The notes under the pieces are model-generated. The model saw only the letters and a program-made list of their open reading frames with translations. It was not told the DNA's origin and made no database searches. Made by a program: the position numbers and the translations under genes. Positions 1-14,491 of a DNA stretch of 64,000 nt are shown here, piece by piece (position 1 is the stretch's first letter; the number at the start of each line of letters is the position of its first letter). Source of the DNA: Acorus gramineus (taxonomy: Eukaryota > Streptophyta > Magnoliopsida > Acorales > Acoraceae); contig CM060853.1 in the NCBI GenBank assembly GCA_030737835.1, forward strand, positions 10,908,034 through 10,972,033. The letters are read 5' to 3'.

Positions 1-540
1 TAAATTGTGTACACATTGCAGTCCCTATAAACAATCATAAAGACAAATTAGTCATTGCAAAAGATAAAATTGCCCCTCAAAGATTTTTACATTTAATTGG
101 ATAGACATTACAGTCCTTATAAATAATCGTAAAGACAAATTGGTACATGTAAAAGACAAAAAATGCCCCTGAAGAATTTTTACATTTAATTGTGTAGAAA
201 TTGCAGTCTTTTATAGGGTATTTAATTTTTAAATTGCAATGTATGCACAATTAAATGTAAAAATCCTTCAAGGGTATTTTTGTCTTTTAGAGGGACCAAT
301 TTGTCTTTACGATTATTTATAAGGACTGTAATGTCTATTCAATTACATGTAAAAGTCTTTCAAGGGCAATTTTATCTTTTACGGGGACTAATTTGTCTTT
401 ATGATTATTTATAGGGACTATAATATATACACAATTTAATGTAAAAGTCTTTTAGGGGTAATTTTATCTTTTGGCGGGACTAATTTGTCTTTATGACTGT
501 TTATAAGGACTTCAATGTCTACACAATTATATGTGATGGA
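1..540. repeat. Inverted array of ~95-bp tandem repeats (foldback repeat, left end outside window)
   Basis: About two and a half degenerate units in one orientation (1-215) are followed by three units in the reverse orientation (240-530), with the centre near 215-240. Each unit contains a run like 'gggactaatttgtctttatg', a 'tcttttaggggcaattttatc' type run and 'acacaatt'. There is no coding potential. The same unit recurs singly at about 39825-39915 inside another foldback, so this is a dispersed family. The left boundary is cut by the window edge. Confidence 0.7.
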
Positions 541-700
541 ATATTCTAGGAATATTCCGTTAAATTTGGATGGAAATTTAACTTAGGGATGATAATTGGG
601 TTTTTCTGAGTTTTCAGGGACTCGTACGTCTGTCCCAATTTTAGTAGGGACTTATTTGAGTTTTTCCATGTTTGTAGGGACTTAGATGTCTTTAACCATA
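541..700. repeat. Arm of the foldback family that recurs at 39.5-40.2 kb
   Basis: The stretch reads 'gggactcgtacgtctgtccc ... gggacttagatgtctttaac'. It matches the arms of the foldback at 39540-40245 (for example 40050-40150) in wording and order. It directly abuts the inverted array, so 1-700 is probably the right part of one larger element whose left arm is beyond the window. Confidence 0.55.
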
Positions 701-763
701 CATTGGATTGTTGTAAGTTGGGCCTGGGTGTATGAATTAAAAAAAAAAAATGGCATGGACTAA

Positions 764-1153
764 GAGCATTTTTAATGTATACGTTAGTTAAGCAAGATGT
801 TAAAGTGTCCACTTTATACCTCAACTATATACTCATTTACTACATTCCTATTTAGTTGGTTGTTGTTGCTCCAATGGACTAGCTAAATAAATTAGCCAAA
901 CTAGTAGTGGGCTCCACCTCTTCATCCACTCAACCTTTTAAATGTATTTTTTATTAATTTTTTAAAGAGAACTATCACGTGGGGTCCACATTTAGCTAGC
1001 TAAAACACTAGCTATAGTTAGTATGAAAGATAACACGTGACACGTGGGGCTCACATTTAGTTCTCTCTTAACATCTTCATTAGAGCAACATTTTTACATG
1101 TTATGTAAAATATAACACTAACATGTTGATTAAGATATCTATCGGAGATGCTC
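764..1153. mobile_element. PIF/Harbinger (Tourist)-like MITE
   Basis: Imperfect terminal inverted repeats GAGCAT(t/c)T.. and ..AGATGCTC are each flanked by TAA (761-763 and 1154-1156), the target duplication expected of PIF/Harbinger elements. The 390-bp interior has no ORF and contains repeated 'acgtggggctcacatttag' type phrases. It is non-autonomous, as far as the sequence shows. Confidence 0.7.
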
Positions 1154-1194
1154 TAAGCCAATAAGTATATATTTTTCAAGATATGAGGCAGGGG

Positions 1195-1393
1195 CTCTAG
1201 ACTATTGTCTTGGTTTCCCTCCTGCTTCAGCTTTACCAATTCCAACTCTCTGGTGAACTGTCCATCACAGGCTCCGACACCGTCGTATTTCGTTCAATCG
1301 GCAGATACTCTTATCAACTCGCATTACGCAGAGGTACCAGTACCTCTTTATCGAATAAAAAAGTGTCTTGTCTGTTCAAAAAAAAAAAAAAGA
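1195..1393 (+). mobile_element. Possible 3' end of a 5'-truncated retroposon (LINE-like tail)
   Basis: The stretch ends with an AATAAA-type signal (near 1358) and, about 20 bases on, 'tgttc' followed by a 14-base A run with one late G (1380-1393). The two better-supported LINE tails in this window have the same '..ttc + poly(A)' junction. No reverse-transcriptase sequence is visible and no convincing target duplication was found, so a processed transcript fragment is equally possible. The short ORFs here are not credible genes. Confidence 0.35.
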
Positions 1394-2112
1394 AAAGGAT
1401 TTTTGGGGCAACTAAACCCACCCACCCCTCCCTGTTGGAACCCCTCGCATTCTAATTCCATATACACAAACATTCCATTCAGATGTTCTAAAAAAACAAA
1501 ATGACGCTTCTTTTGTATATGTAATGCTTACCGTTCATTTGACTTAGATGATTGCTTCTTCGATGTTTTTGAGAATAACTTAAAAGACATTTTTATTCTT
1601 TATAAGGATTTAAATGATTTAACATGTGATTATTTCCTTCAATACATAATATTGAATAATTTTTATCCTTACCATTATTCTTTGTTAAAAAAAAAAAAAA
1701 ATTATCCATTTGTGTAGCACTTTTTTCATTGATGATGATGTCACGTTAATTTCAATCAACCATGGTGCAATATTGCTCATGCAATTTCCTTCATTTTTGG
1801 AGAGTAAACACTAGCTTCCCAGCAAAATATTAATTTTTATATCAATGAACTAGTGACTGTCATATTAATTTTCATACATATTTGGATGAACAATACATAT
1901 TTCAGGGAATCTCATCAATATTCATTAATGAACACGTGTCAACATCAACAGATATATAAAATTTCCCCACAAATCAATATAAACATCATCTAGTGACTGT
2001 GTTCAACTTCTGAATATACTAAATTATAAAAACCCACAAAAACATTCTTCATAAAACTCAAAAAAGGAAAATAAAAATCAAGCGAGCAGTAATAAAGGGA
2101 AAAGAGGAATGG
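1394..2112. other. Intergenic, AT-rich; includes the 3' flank of RBX1
   Basis: No coding signal was seen. On the minus strand this is where the RBX1 3' UTR and polyadenylation site must lie, but no strong signal could be singled out in the AT-rich sequence. There are A/T homopolymers near 1687-1700. Confidence 0.5.
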
Positions 2113-2117
2113 ATTGG

Positions 2118-2147
2118 AGGGAGAGGGAGAGGGAGAGGGAGAGGGAG
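2118..2147. repeat. GGGAGA microsatellite
   Basis: Five or so consecutive GGGAGA hexamers lie just 3' of the RBX1 stop codon, in its presumed 3' UTR (pyrimidine-rich on the sense strand of the gene). Confidence 0.85.
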
Positions 2148-2198
2148 CAGGTAATATAGAGTATTCAGTATTCCACCCAGCAGCAACCAGTGCTTTCA

Positions 2199-7521
<5,323 letters not shown>

Positions 7522-7552
7522 TGTTTTCTTTTGAGAGATTTTTTTTTCCCAA

Positions 7553-8669
7553 AAGTTTATAATTAATTATTATTATAAAAAAAAAATTGTCATGACTTTT
7601 TTATAGAGGACCAGTGGCACGTGTAAATATTAATACACATAATTATAGTTAATAATCAGTTAAGATGTTATAACAAATTATTTTATTTTAATAAAAAATT
7701 TGTTAATATTTTTCTATATAAATTATTTTGGTATAACATGTAAATATTTGAATATAATGTGTAATAATGAAAAACAGATGAAGTGAATCATGCACATAGA
7801 TGTATATTTTATGTTAAAAAATATTTAATTGAAGATGAAAAATAGTATTTTTTATTTGATAATTTAATAATGATGATATTTTTTACATCTGCACTGTTAT
7901 AAATGGTATTAGAATGTTATTACATATTTTTAACATGGTGATTATACTAGGCATTGAATCAAAGATAAATTAATATTAATGATAAATTTATTTTGCATAA
8001 TTTTTTTTATGATATGTAAAATAGCAAACATCATTGTCATCCAATTAATAATATTTCATTTCATTGTTGTTGCGCGTTTTGTGGAAGCCTACAACTAACA
8101 TTATCAACACAAAATTAAGTATGTCCTAACTAAGTTTTTGAAGAATAGTTACAATAAATTTTATTTATTACTTTTTACTCGCATGGAAGTTACCCAATTT
8201 TTCATTTCCATTTTTATAATCTCATAAAATTTAGAAATTACTTGTAACTTATTTTTTCAAAATTTAAGATTTTAACTTAAATTTAGATAAATCATAAATT
8301 TATTTTAATATCTCAAGATTAAATTTATTACGTAAGTTTTGTTATAATATAAAAATAAAACTATATTACATTGTATATATGTATTCTATAAATCATAAAC
8401 TATGTCAATATTATAATTACACCTTGTCAATTTTGATACTTGTGCATTTGACATTATAGATTAAATTTCAACTAATCTATTTAAACTTTATGCTAAGATT
8501 AATCATAACTAACTTAGTTAATTGGTTACTCCGCAATTATGATTTTTGTGAAACCTGATCTTTCACGAAAATAAAATAAAAAATTTCTGCTATTCACATA
8601 AAACGTTTAAATGTCTATCAAAATATCTTAATTTACATAGCATAAAACAATAATAAAAATAAATGTGAC
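7553..8669. other. AT-rich intergenic DNA upstream of RBX1
   Basis: Probable RBX1 promoter side. Very AT-rich, with no ORF, TIR or repeat structure that I can support. Confidence 0.5.
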
Positions 8670-8672
8670 TTA

Positions 8673-9370
8673 GTGTGCGTTTGGATGTGAGGTTGAAACA
8701 CTGAGATTCTTAAAATCTTATGTTTCAAACTCAGCTTTTGAAAAACTATGTTTTATTAGATTTTCAACTGCAAGATTTTTTGGCCTAAAAAAGGAAGATT
8801 GTGGTTTGAAAAATTAAACGCTGAAACTGTGTTTGGATCTGATGGTGCGTTTGGATGTGAGGTTGAAACACTGAGATTCTTAAAATCTTATATTTCAAAC
8901 TCAGCTTTTGAAAAACTATGTTTTAATAGATTTTCAACCGCAAGATTTTTTAGCATAAGGATCCGTTTAGATATGAGTTTAGGTAGATTCTGCGTTTCAA
9001 AAGCTAAAAATTCTCAAACTCAGATCCAAACACATTTTCAGCTTTTAGCTTTTTAAACTACAATCTTCATTTTTAGGCCAAAAAATCTTGCGGTTGAAAA
9101 TCTATTAAAACATAGCTTTTCAAAAGCTGAGTTTGATACATAAGATTTTAAGAATCTCATAGTTTCAACCTCACATTCAAATGCACCCTAAAAATGAAGT
9201 TTGTAGTTTAAAAATCTAAACGCTGAAAATGTGTTTGGATATGAGTTTGAGAATTTTTAGTTTTTCAAACGCAGAATCTAGCTAAACTCATATCCAAACG
9301 GACCCTAAGTTTGAGAATTTTTAGCTTTTCAAATGCAGAATCTACCTAAACTTATATCCAAATGGACCCC
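8673..9370. mobile_element. Tourist-like MITE with internal direct and inverted duplications
   Basis: TTA duplications (8670-8672 and 9371-9373) flank ends GTGTGCGTTTGGATGTGAG and, inverted, GGGGTCCATTTGGATATAAG. The ~95-bp terminal block (8673-8770) is repeated directly at 8845-8950 and inverted at 9070-9190, so the element consists mostly of copies of its own ends. A relative lies at 58070-58290. Confidence 0.65.
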
Positions 9371-9373
9371 TTA

Positions 9374-9582
9374 GATAAGGGTTTTTGGGTCTCGATGAAG
9401 AAGGAGAGGTCTAGACGATTTCGGGTCAGCTTAGGTTTGATTTACCCCCCTTTTTTTGGTCTGATGGTTTTATTTACAACCCTTTAAGTCGTAAGTAAAC
9501 CCTTTTATACTCAAGCCCCTCGCATTTTCATCACTATATTATTTAAAATCCCCTTATACATTAATCTCGAGTGGTGATACCC
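9374..9582. other. Intergenic spacer
   Basis: No gene signal. It is pyrimidine-rich with short homopolymers. Confidence 0.4.
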
Positions 9583-11062
9583 AGGCCCCAACTCAGAGGC
9601 CCCACTCACAGACCCCATGAGGTGTCATCACTTTATTGGTTGGCTTGTTGACTTTTGAAAATGGGTAAAATGGTAAAATACAAATATGCCCCTCATTAAA
9701 AATAGATCCCATTAACCCAAATCTCCCTTTTTTCTCTTATTAATCTTTCACATTAATTTGAATTTGCCTATTTTGAAAAATATATTCCACTCTAAAATTT
9801 GCCTATTTCAAAATTTGAATTTTGAAATTCTTATGGATTTTACACCAAAACTTACCTAACTTACACAAAAATTACCTAAATTGTTTTTCATCAAAATTAC
9901 ACCAAAACTTACCTAAATTACACCAAAATTACCTAAATAACACAAAAAAAATGTTCCAGTTTTTTTTTTATGATTATAACTGTTACAGAATGTAACAGTG
10001 TTGCATAAATGTAAATGTAATAATCTTATGATTGTATAACTGTTTTGTATAAATGTAACAGTAAATTTAATGTAGCAGAGGAGTCTACAACAATGACTAT
10101 TTGCTCTTCAAATAAAAAAGCAAAATAAAAAATTTGCTCTTCAATGACTATTTAGATTGTCATGTAAAAAATGTAACACTTTTACAACAATACACCTATA
10201 GGTAACTGTTACATTTACAAATATATAAACTATTACATGTATGCGATCGACTGTTACATTTACAAATGTAACAAATATAAATCATTATGTGTATGCGATT
10301 GAATGTTACATTTACGAATGTAACGAAAATATACATTTACGAATGACTGTTACATTCACAAACTGCAACACATACAAATCATTGTGTATGCGACTGAGTG
10401 TTATATTTACAAATGTAACACTGTTAAGAAAATGACTACTTATGTTATAAAGAATGTAGCAGTATCATCAATTCAAACAACCACATATAAAATGTAACAG
10501 TATCTAGTGTTACATTTAGATATTGATACAAACAAATCAAAACTGTGTAAAATGACATTCAATCCATGAATAATATTCTTCTTTAAGCATTTATAACAAA
10601 AAAACACAACACAATTCGATTATAAATCCAATAATGACCAACCTGATCGGATAGACATTGATGTGAGACCCAAATAAAAAAAAAACCTAGCTTCTGTGCC
10701 TTCCAAGACCTCAAAAGTATAAATTCGGATCTGCTCTCATGTGTTCTTCAATAAACAAAATCGAATCCGATATTCAAACTTCGGTTAAAATTGCTGATCG
10801 ATTATCATAATCGAATAATGGTGAACAAACAGAGGATCTGATCCCACCTGTTCTTCATAAAAAAAATCAGTTCAAAATTCATTAATCGATCGGTTTTTAA
10901 TGGTGAAAAAACAAACAGGATTTCAGAATTGATTTCATTTCACAATTATAGGAGATCAAAATCATCCAACACATTTTAGGTAGTTATTATCTAAAGGGCA
11001 AAATGGATAAAGACTTATTGCCATCTCATGGGGCCTATGATGGGATCTATGAGTTGGGGCCT
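9583..11062. mobile_element. 1.5-kb element with ~38-bp terminal inverted repeats, superfamily unknown
   Basis: The left end AGGCCCCAACTCAGAGGC.. (9583-9621) matches the right end 11025-11062 inverted (..ATGAGTTGGGGCCT). No transposase ORF is present. No clean target duplication was found, although 'gtatcac(cac)tcg' outside both ends may extend the TIR. The centre (9960-10520) is packed with a palindromic motif, described separately. Confidence 0.55.
9960..10520. repeat. Cluster of palindromic GTTACATTTAC(A/G)AATGTAAC motifs
   Basis: Full or partial copies of GTTACATTTACAAATGTAAC and the half-sites GTTACA / TGTAAC occur more than fifteen times, interspersed with 'atcattatgtgtatgcgattg' type spacers. 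The copies near 10250-10440 are spaced about 50-60 bp apart. Confidence 0.7.
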
Positions 11063-11288
11063 AAATAATATTATTCGTTAACCCCGTATCACTCGTCTCA
11101 TGATCTCTTTTTTTTTCACTATTTTATTTAAATTAATGATGATTTGGTTTTTCTCTTCAATGCATTTGGAATATGTTAAATATATTTTTGTATGTTGTGT
11201 TAATTTCTACACAAAAATAAATAAATAAAATAAAATAATTTTAAGCTACAACTGCAACACATATTCAATGTCATTCTCCATAAACATT

Positions 11289-11812
11289 AGAGGTGTAAAA
11301 CGGGTCAAATCGACACGACACAACATGAGGCACGACATGTTAAGAAACTGACATGACACGTCATTGTCTTATTGACACGAGACGACACGATACAGTACGT
11401 TAGGTATTTGGGTTGTGTTGGGCTAGCCTTATGACACGTGGGTCATTTCTGACATGACATGTTAGCGAGCACGACACGACAATTCACAATAGATAAAGCA
11501 TGTATTATGTTGAACAAATATATTCTCTCGTTGTTTTATTAAGTATATATAATCTTTTTGTGTGTATATATATGTATATGTAATACATTTATATATTTTT
11601 GTGTGTATAATGATAAAAAAAATTAAAGTTTAAAATTAAAAAATATTTTTTAAAAAATAATTGTGGGCTTGACATGCTAGGTCTGTGGGCTCATCAGCCT
11701 GAGGGGTCATGCCCAGCATAGCCCATCAAAGTTAACTGGTCGACCTAGCATGACCCATTGGCCTATTTCTTTAACGGGTTGGGCTGGCCGGCGCAACTCA
11801 TTTTACAGCTTT
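11289..11812. mobile_element. hAT-like MITE with perfect 8-bp target duplication
   Basis: TAAACATT occurs at 11281-11288 and 11813-11820. The ends AGAGGTGTAAAACGGG and, inverted, AAAGCTGTAAAATGAG form imperfect TIRs. The interior has the repetitive 'cacgacacgac' and 'gggttgggctgg' phrases common in plant hAT-type non-autonomous elements. No ORF. Confidence 0.75.
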
Positions 11813-11820
11813 TAAACATT

Positions 11821-12418
11821 CATTGAAAAAACAATTTTGCTACCAAAACTTTTATAAGTGTCCCTCGTATTTATGCAAAGCTTAACTACGGTTGAAAAAA
11901 ATGTATTAGTTGTAGTTCATTGTTTATTTTAACGACATTTGGGTTCACAATTCCATATTTGTTGAATACAATAATACAATCTTATATAAAAACTAATTTA
12001 ATTCTTTTAAAAAGAATATATATAAATATTTATTTATATGAGATGGGGGCGTGCTTAGTAAATGAATGTTAATAAAATATTTTAAAAAAAATTAGGTGAA
12101 TTTATTTATTGGGGGGACTTACTTTTTATGCATCTCTAAATAAATATTCAATAACAAAATCTATATATGGGGTGCTTACTTACAATTTAGAATGGCATAA
12201 ATAGAGCTAATTTTTTTTATATAAGTGCTAAATAGTCAGGCGGGCCAAATAGGCCTGCCAGACGCGTTTACATCTTACAAGCCTGTCCACTTGCTTAAAC
12301 GGGCGGTTTCGTACCGCATATGCATGTACAGTTCGGTCACCCAACCAAATCGTATATGCGACCGCATATAATGCATATCCAAACAATGATACTTTGTTTA
12401 ATAAAGTATTGTTTAAGT
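11821..12418. other. Intergenic DNA to the left of element 1
   Basis: No gene or clear repeat was seen. The short minus ORF at 12228-12422 is not credible. This is the left half of the sequence interrupted by element 1, whose right half resumes at 26709. Confidence 0.45.
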
Positions 12419-12423
12419 GCATG

Positions 12424-13370
12424 TATAGCGAACAAAAATGTCCCTTAGTAATTTAAAGAAAATGATGTCCTCGGAGAGCAAATCAATACATAAAAAGATG
12501 ACGTGGGTACAACTTGATCTTTTAATCCTCTGATCCTCGGTCTCCTTTGAAAAGTGTCTCAAGAATTACAACTTCAGGGATTTTTACAAGTTTGTGAAAA
12601 TTTAAAAGGAAGATGAAGAGGCTTGCGGTGCGTGACCCTTCGGGTCTTTTGAGTTTGGGCCTTGTTGTTTAGGACTAGCGTTGCTTTGTTCTTCACCCTT
12701 CTTGAATTTCTGAACTTGAGATTTGATTTAAAGCCGCTTTTTCTTGATCTTCCCTTCTCTGGACTTTCTCCTTCGTAAACAAAGTGAAGATATTCTTCAA
12801 GAAGAAGATGGAATCGAGGGAGAGTTAGTATTTCTCTCCCTTGGATTTTCTCTACACTTTTCTTTTTCTTCTTCTTTGGCTTTCTTGACTTCTCCTTCTT
12901 TTGGTGGGTTCTTCAAGAAGAACGTGGAATCGAGGGAGAGTTTGTATATCTCCCTTGGATTTTTTCCCCACACTTCTTCTTCTTCTTCTTCTTGCTTTTG
13001 CTTTCTTCCTTCTCTCCTTTGGTTTTTTTTGTTCTTGCCTTTTCCACCTTCCCCTTCCCCTCCCTTCTATTTATAGAGGAAGGGAGGGGTGGTTATAAAA
13101 GGTAATGGATAGTTTTAGGGGGTGTGGGTAGTTAGAAATTTTTTTTGACTTTTTTTTTATTATTTGATTTGATTTAACTAAATTTGACTAATTCCTTCTC
13201 TTTTCTTTTCTTTTTTTTTTAATAATTTGGCCTGCCTAGGCAGGGCCGTTTTGGATCTTGTCTTGGCAGGGCCAAATTTGGGCCCTGCCCTGGCAGGGCT
13301 CAGTAGGCCATCATGGGCCTTGCCCTGAATTGGCCATAGCAATTTTTTTTGTTTTTTTTTTTTGTCTACA
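12424..13370 (-). repeat. 3' LTR of element 1 (947 bp)
   Basis: Reads TATAGCGAAC.. to ..GTCTACA on the plus strand. The terminal TG has become TA compared with the other LTR. It contains the minus-strand TATA sequence TATAAATAGAAGG (about 13063-13076), a CTT-rich tract and a GC-rich palindrome cluster (13230-13330). Confidence 0.9.
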
Positions 13371-13672
13371 AATTATTACCCCTTAAGGATGGATAAAAGA
13401 GTCCAAGGACGAATTTTGTCATCCTTGATTAATTATTATTATTATTATTATTATTATTTTTAATTCAAACTTGATTTCATTTAGACATGGATGGCATAAC
13501 TATTAAGTATGTTAGGATGTTAAAATTTTAAATTTAAATTTTAGATTTTGAATTTAAATTTGATTTTATTTAGATATAGATGGCATAACTAAAATGTTTG
13601 TTGTGATACTCAATATTTCAAGTTTAAATTTTATCTGTTTAGATATATATAAAAACTTATGGGAAAAGTGGC

Positions 13673-13680
13673 TATAAATA
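13673..13680 (+). promoter_or_regulatory. TATA box of the antisense PMD gene
   Basis: TATAAATA is followed about 25-30 bases on by 'cactctttcac'-like pyrimidine-rich sequence suitable for a start site, then a short 5' UTR ending in an intron donor at 13778. It is on the opposite strand to gag-pol and outside the LTR, so the PMD gene has its own promoter. Confidence 0.6.
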
Positions 13681-14349
13681 GGAGTTACTCTCTTTCACAA
13701 AACAATTAAATTAAATTAAAAGAGATAGAGAAGAAAGAGTCAATTTCCTCAACGAAACCATCTTGAAGCCATTCCAGGTTAGTATATGTGAATATAGGAA
13801 TTCTTTGATTTGATTTGATTTGTTTACTTCAAAGATAGCATGATGCAAGCATAGATAATTCATGAATTTATGTTTTTGTTCATACTACAGAGTATATGCA
13901 TATTTATTTATTTATTTATTTTATTATTATTATTATTTATTTTTAAATTTTTTATTATTATTATTAAAATCTTTGAACGAATGAATCATATTTACGCATG
14001 CATGGCAGCGATTTCACGTTAAGATCAACATGGATCTTCATGTGTGGTTTACTACCATCAATCAATTTTTTTTAATTTTTTTTTAATTTTTTAAAAGAAT
14101 GTCGGTGATTTATACACATCATAAAATAAATCTGAAAATGAATTAAATGATATCGAATATGATTTTATTAACATAGAGTCAATAGTTTGTTAGAATAATC
14201 ATTTTGTTTTTTTTGAAAATGACAAAACTTCATATTAAATTGATTGTAACCAAATATTTTTTTTCTTTATGGAGTTATTAAAGATTCAAAAGCTGTATTA
14301 TCATTGTTGTTCATAATATTATTATGATTATTTTATCTTATTCTTTTTT

Positions 14350-14440
14350 TTTTTGAGGACCCTGTATAGCAGGGCCGTTCTGGGCCCTGCGAGGCAGGCG
14401 AACTGGCAGGCCGTTCTGGGCCCTAGGAAGCAGGGTCGAT
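14350..14440. repeat. GC-rich GGGCCCTG/GCAGG repeats in the PMD-gene leader intron
   Basis: The block 'cagggccgttctgggccctg' occurs twice and resembles the palindrome cluster in the LTRs (13230-13330, 26510-26675). It stands out sharply from its AT-rich surroundings. Confidence 0.6.
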
Positions 14441-14491
14441 CATTTTTTTAAAAAATATTATTATTATTTGATACCTGTATTGTTTTTGTAG

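Noticed and set aside
1205-1504. Two overlapping small plus ORFs
   Set aside because: Low-complexity ends, no family resemblance, and a poly(A)-tailed retroposon-like context.
12744-13098. 110-codon ORF rich in S/F/L/P, and its partner at 25928-26364
   Set aside because: Both are CTT-rich LTR sequence; the same DNA in the two LTRs has different frames open.
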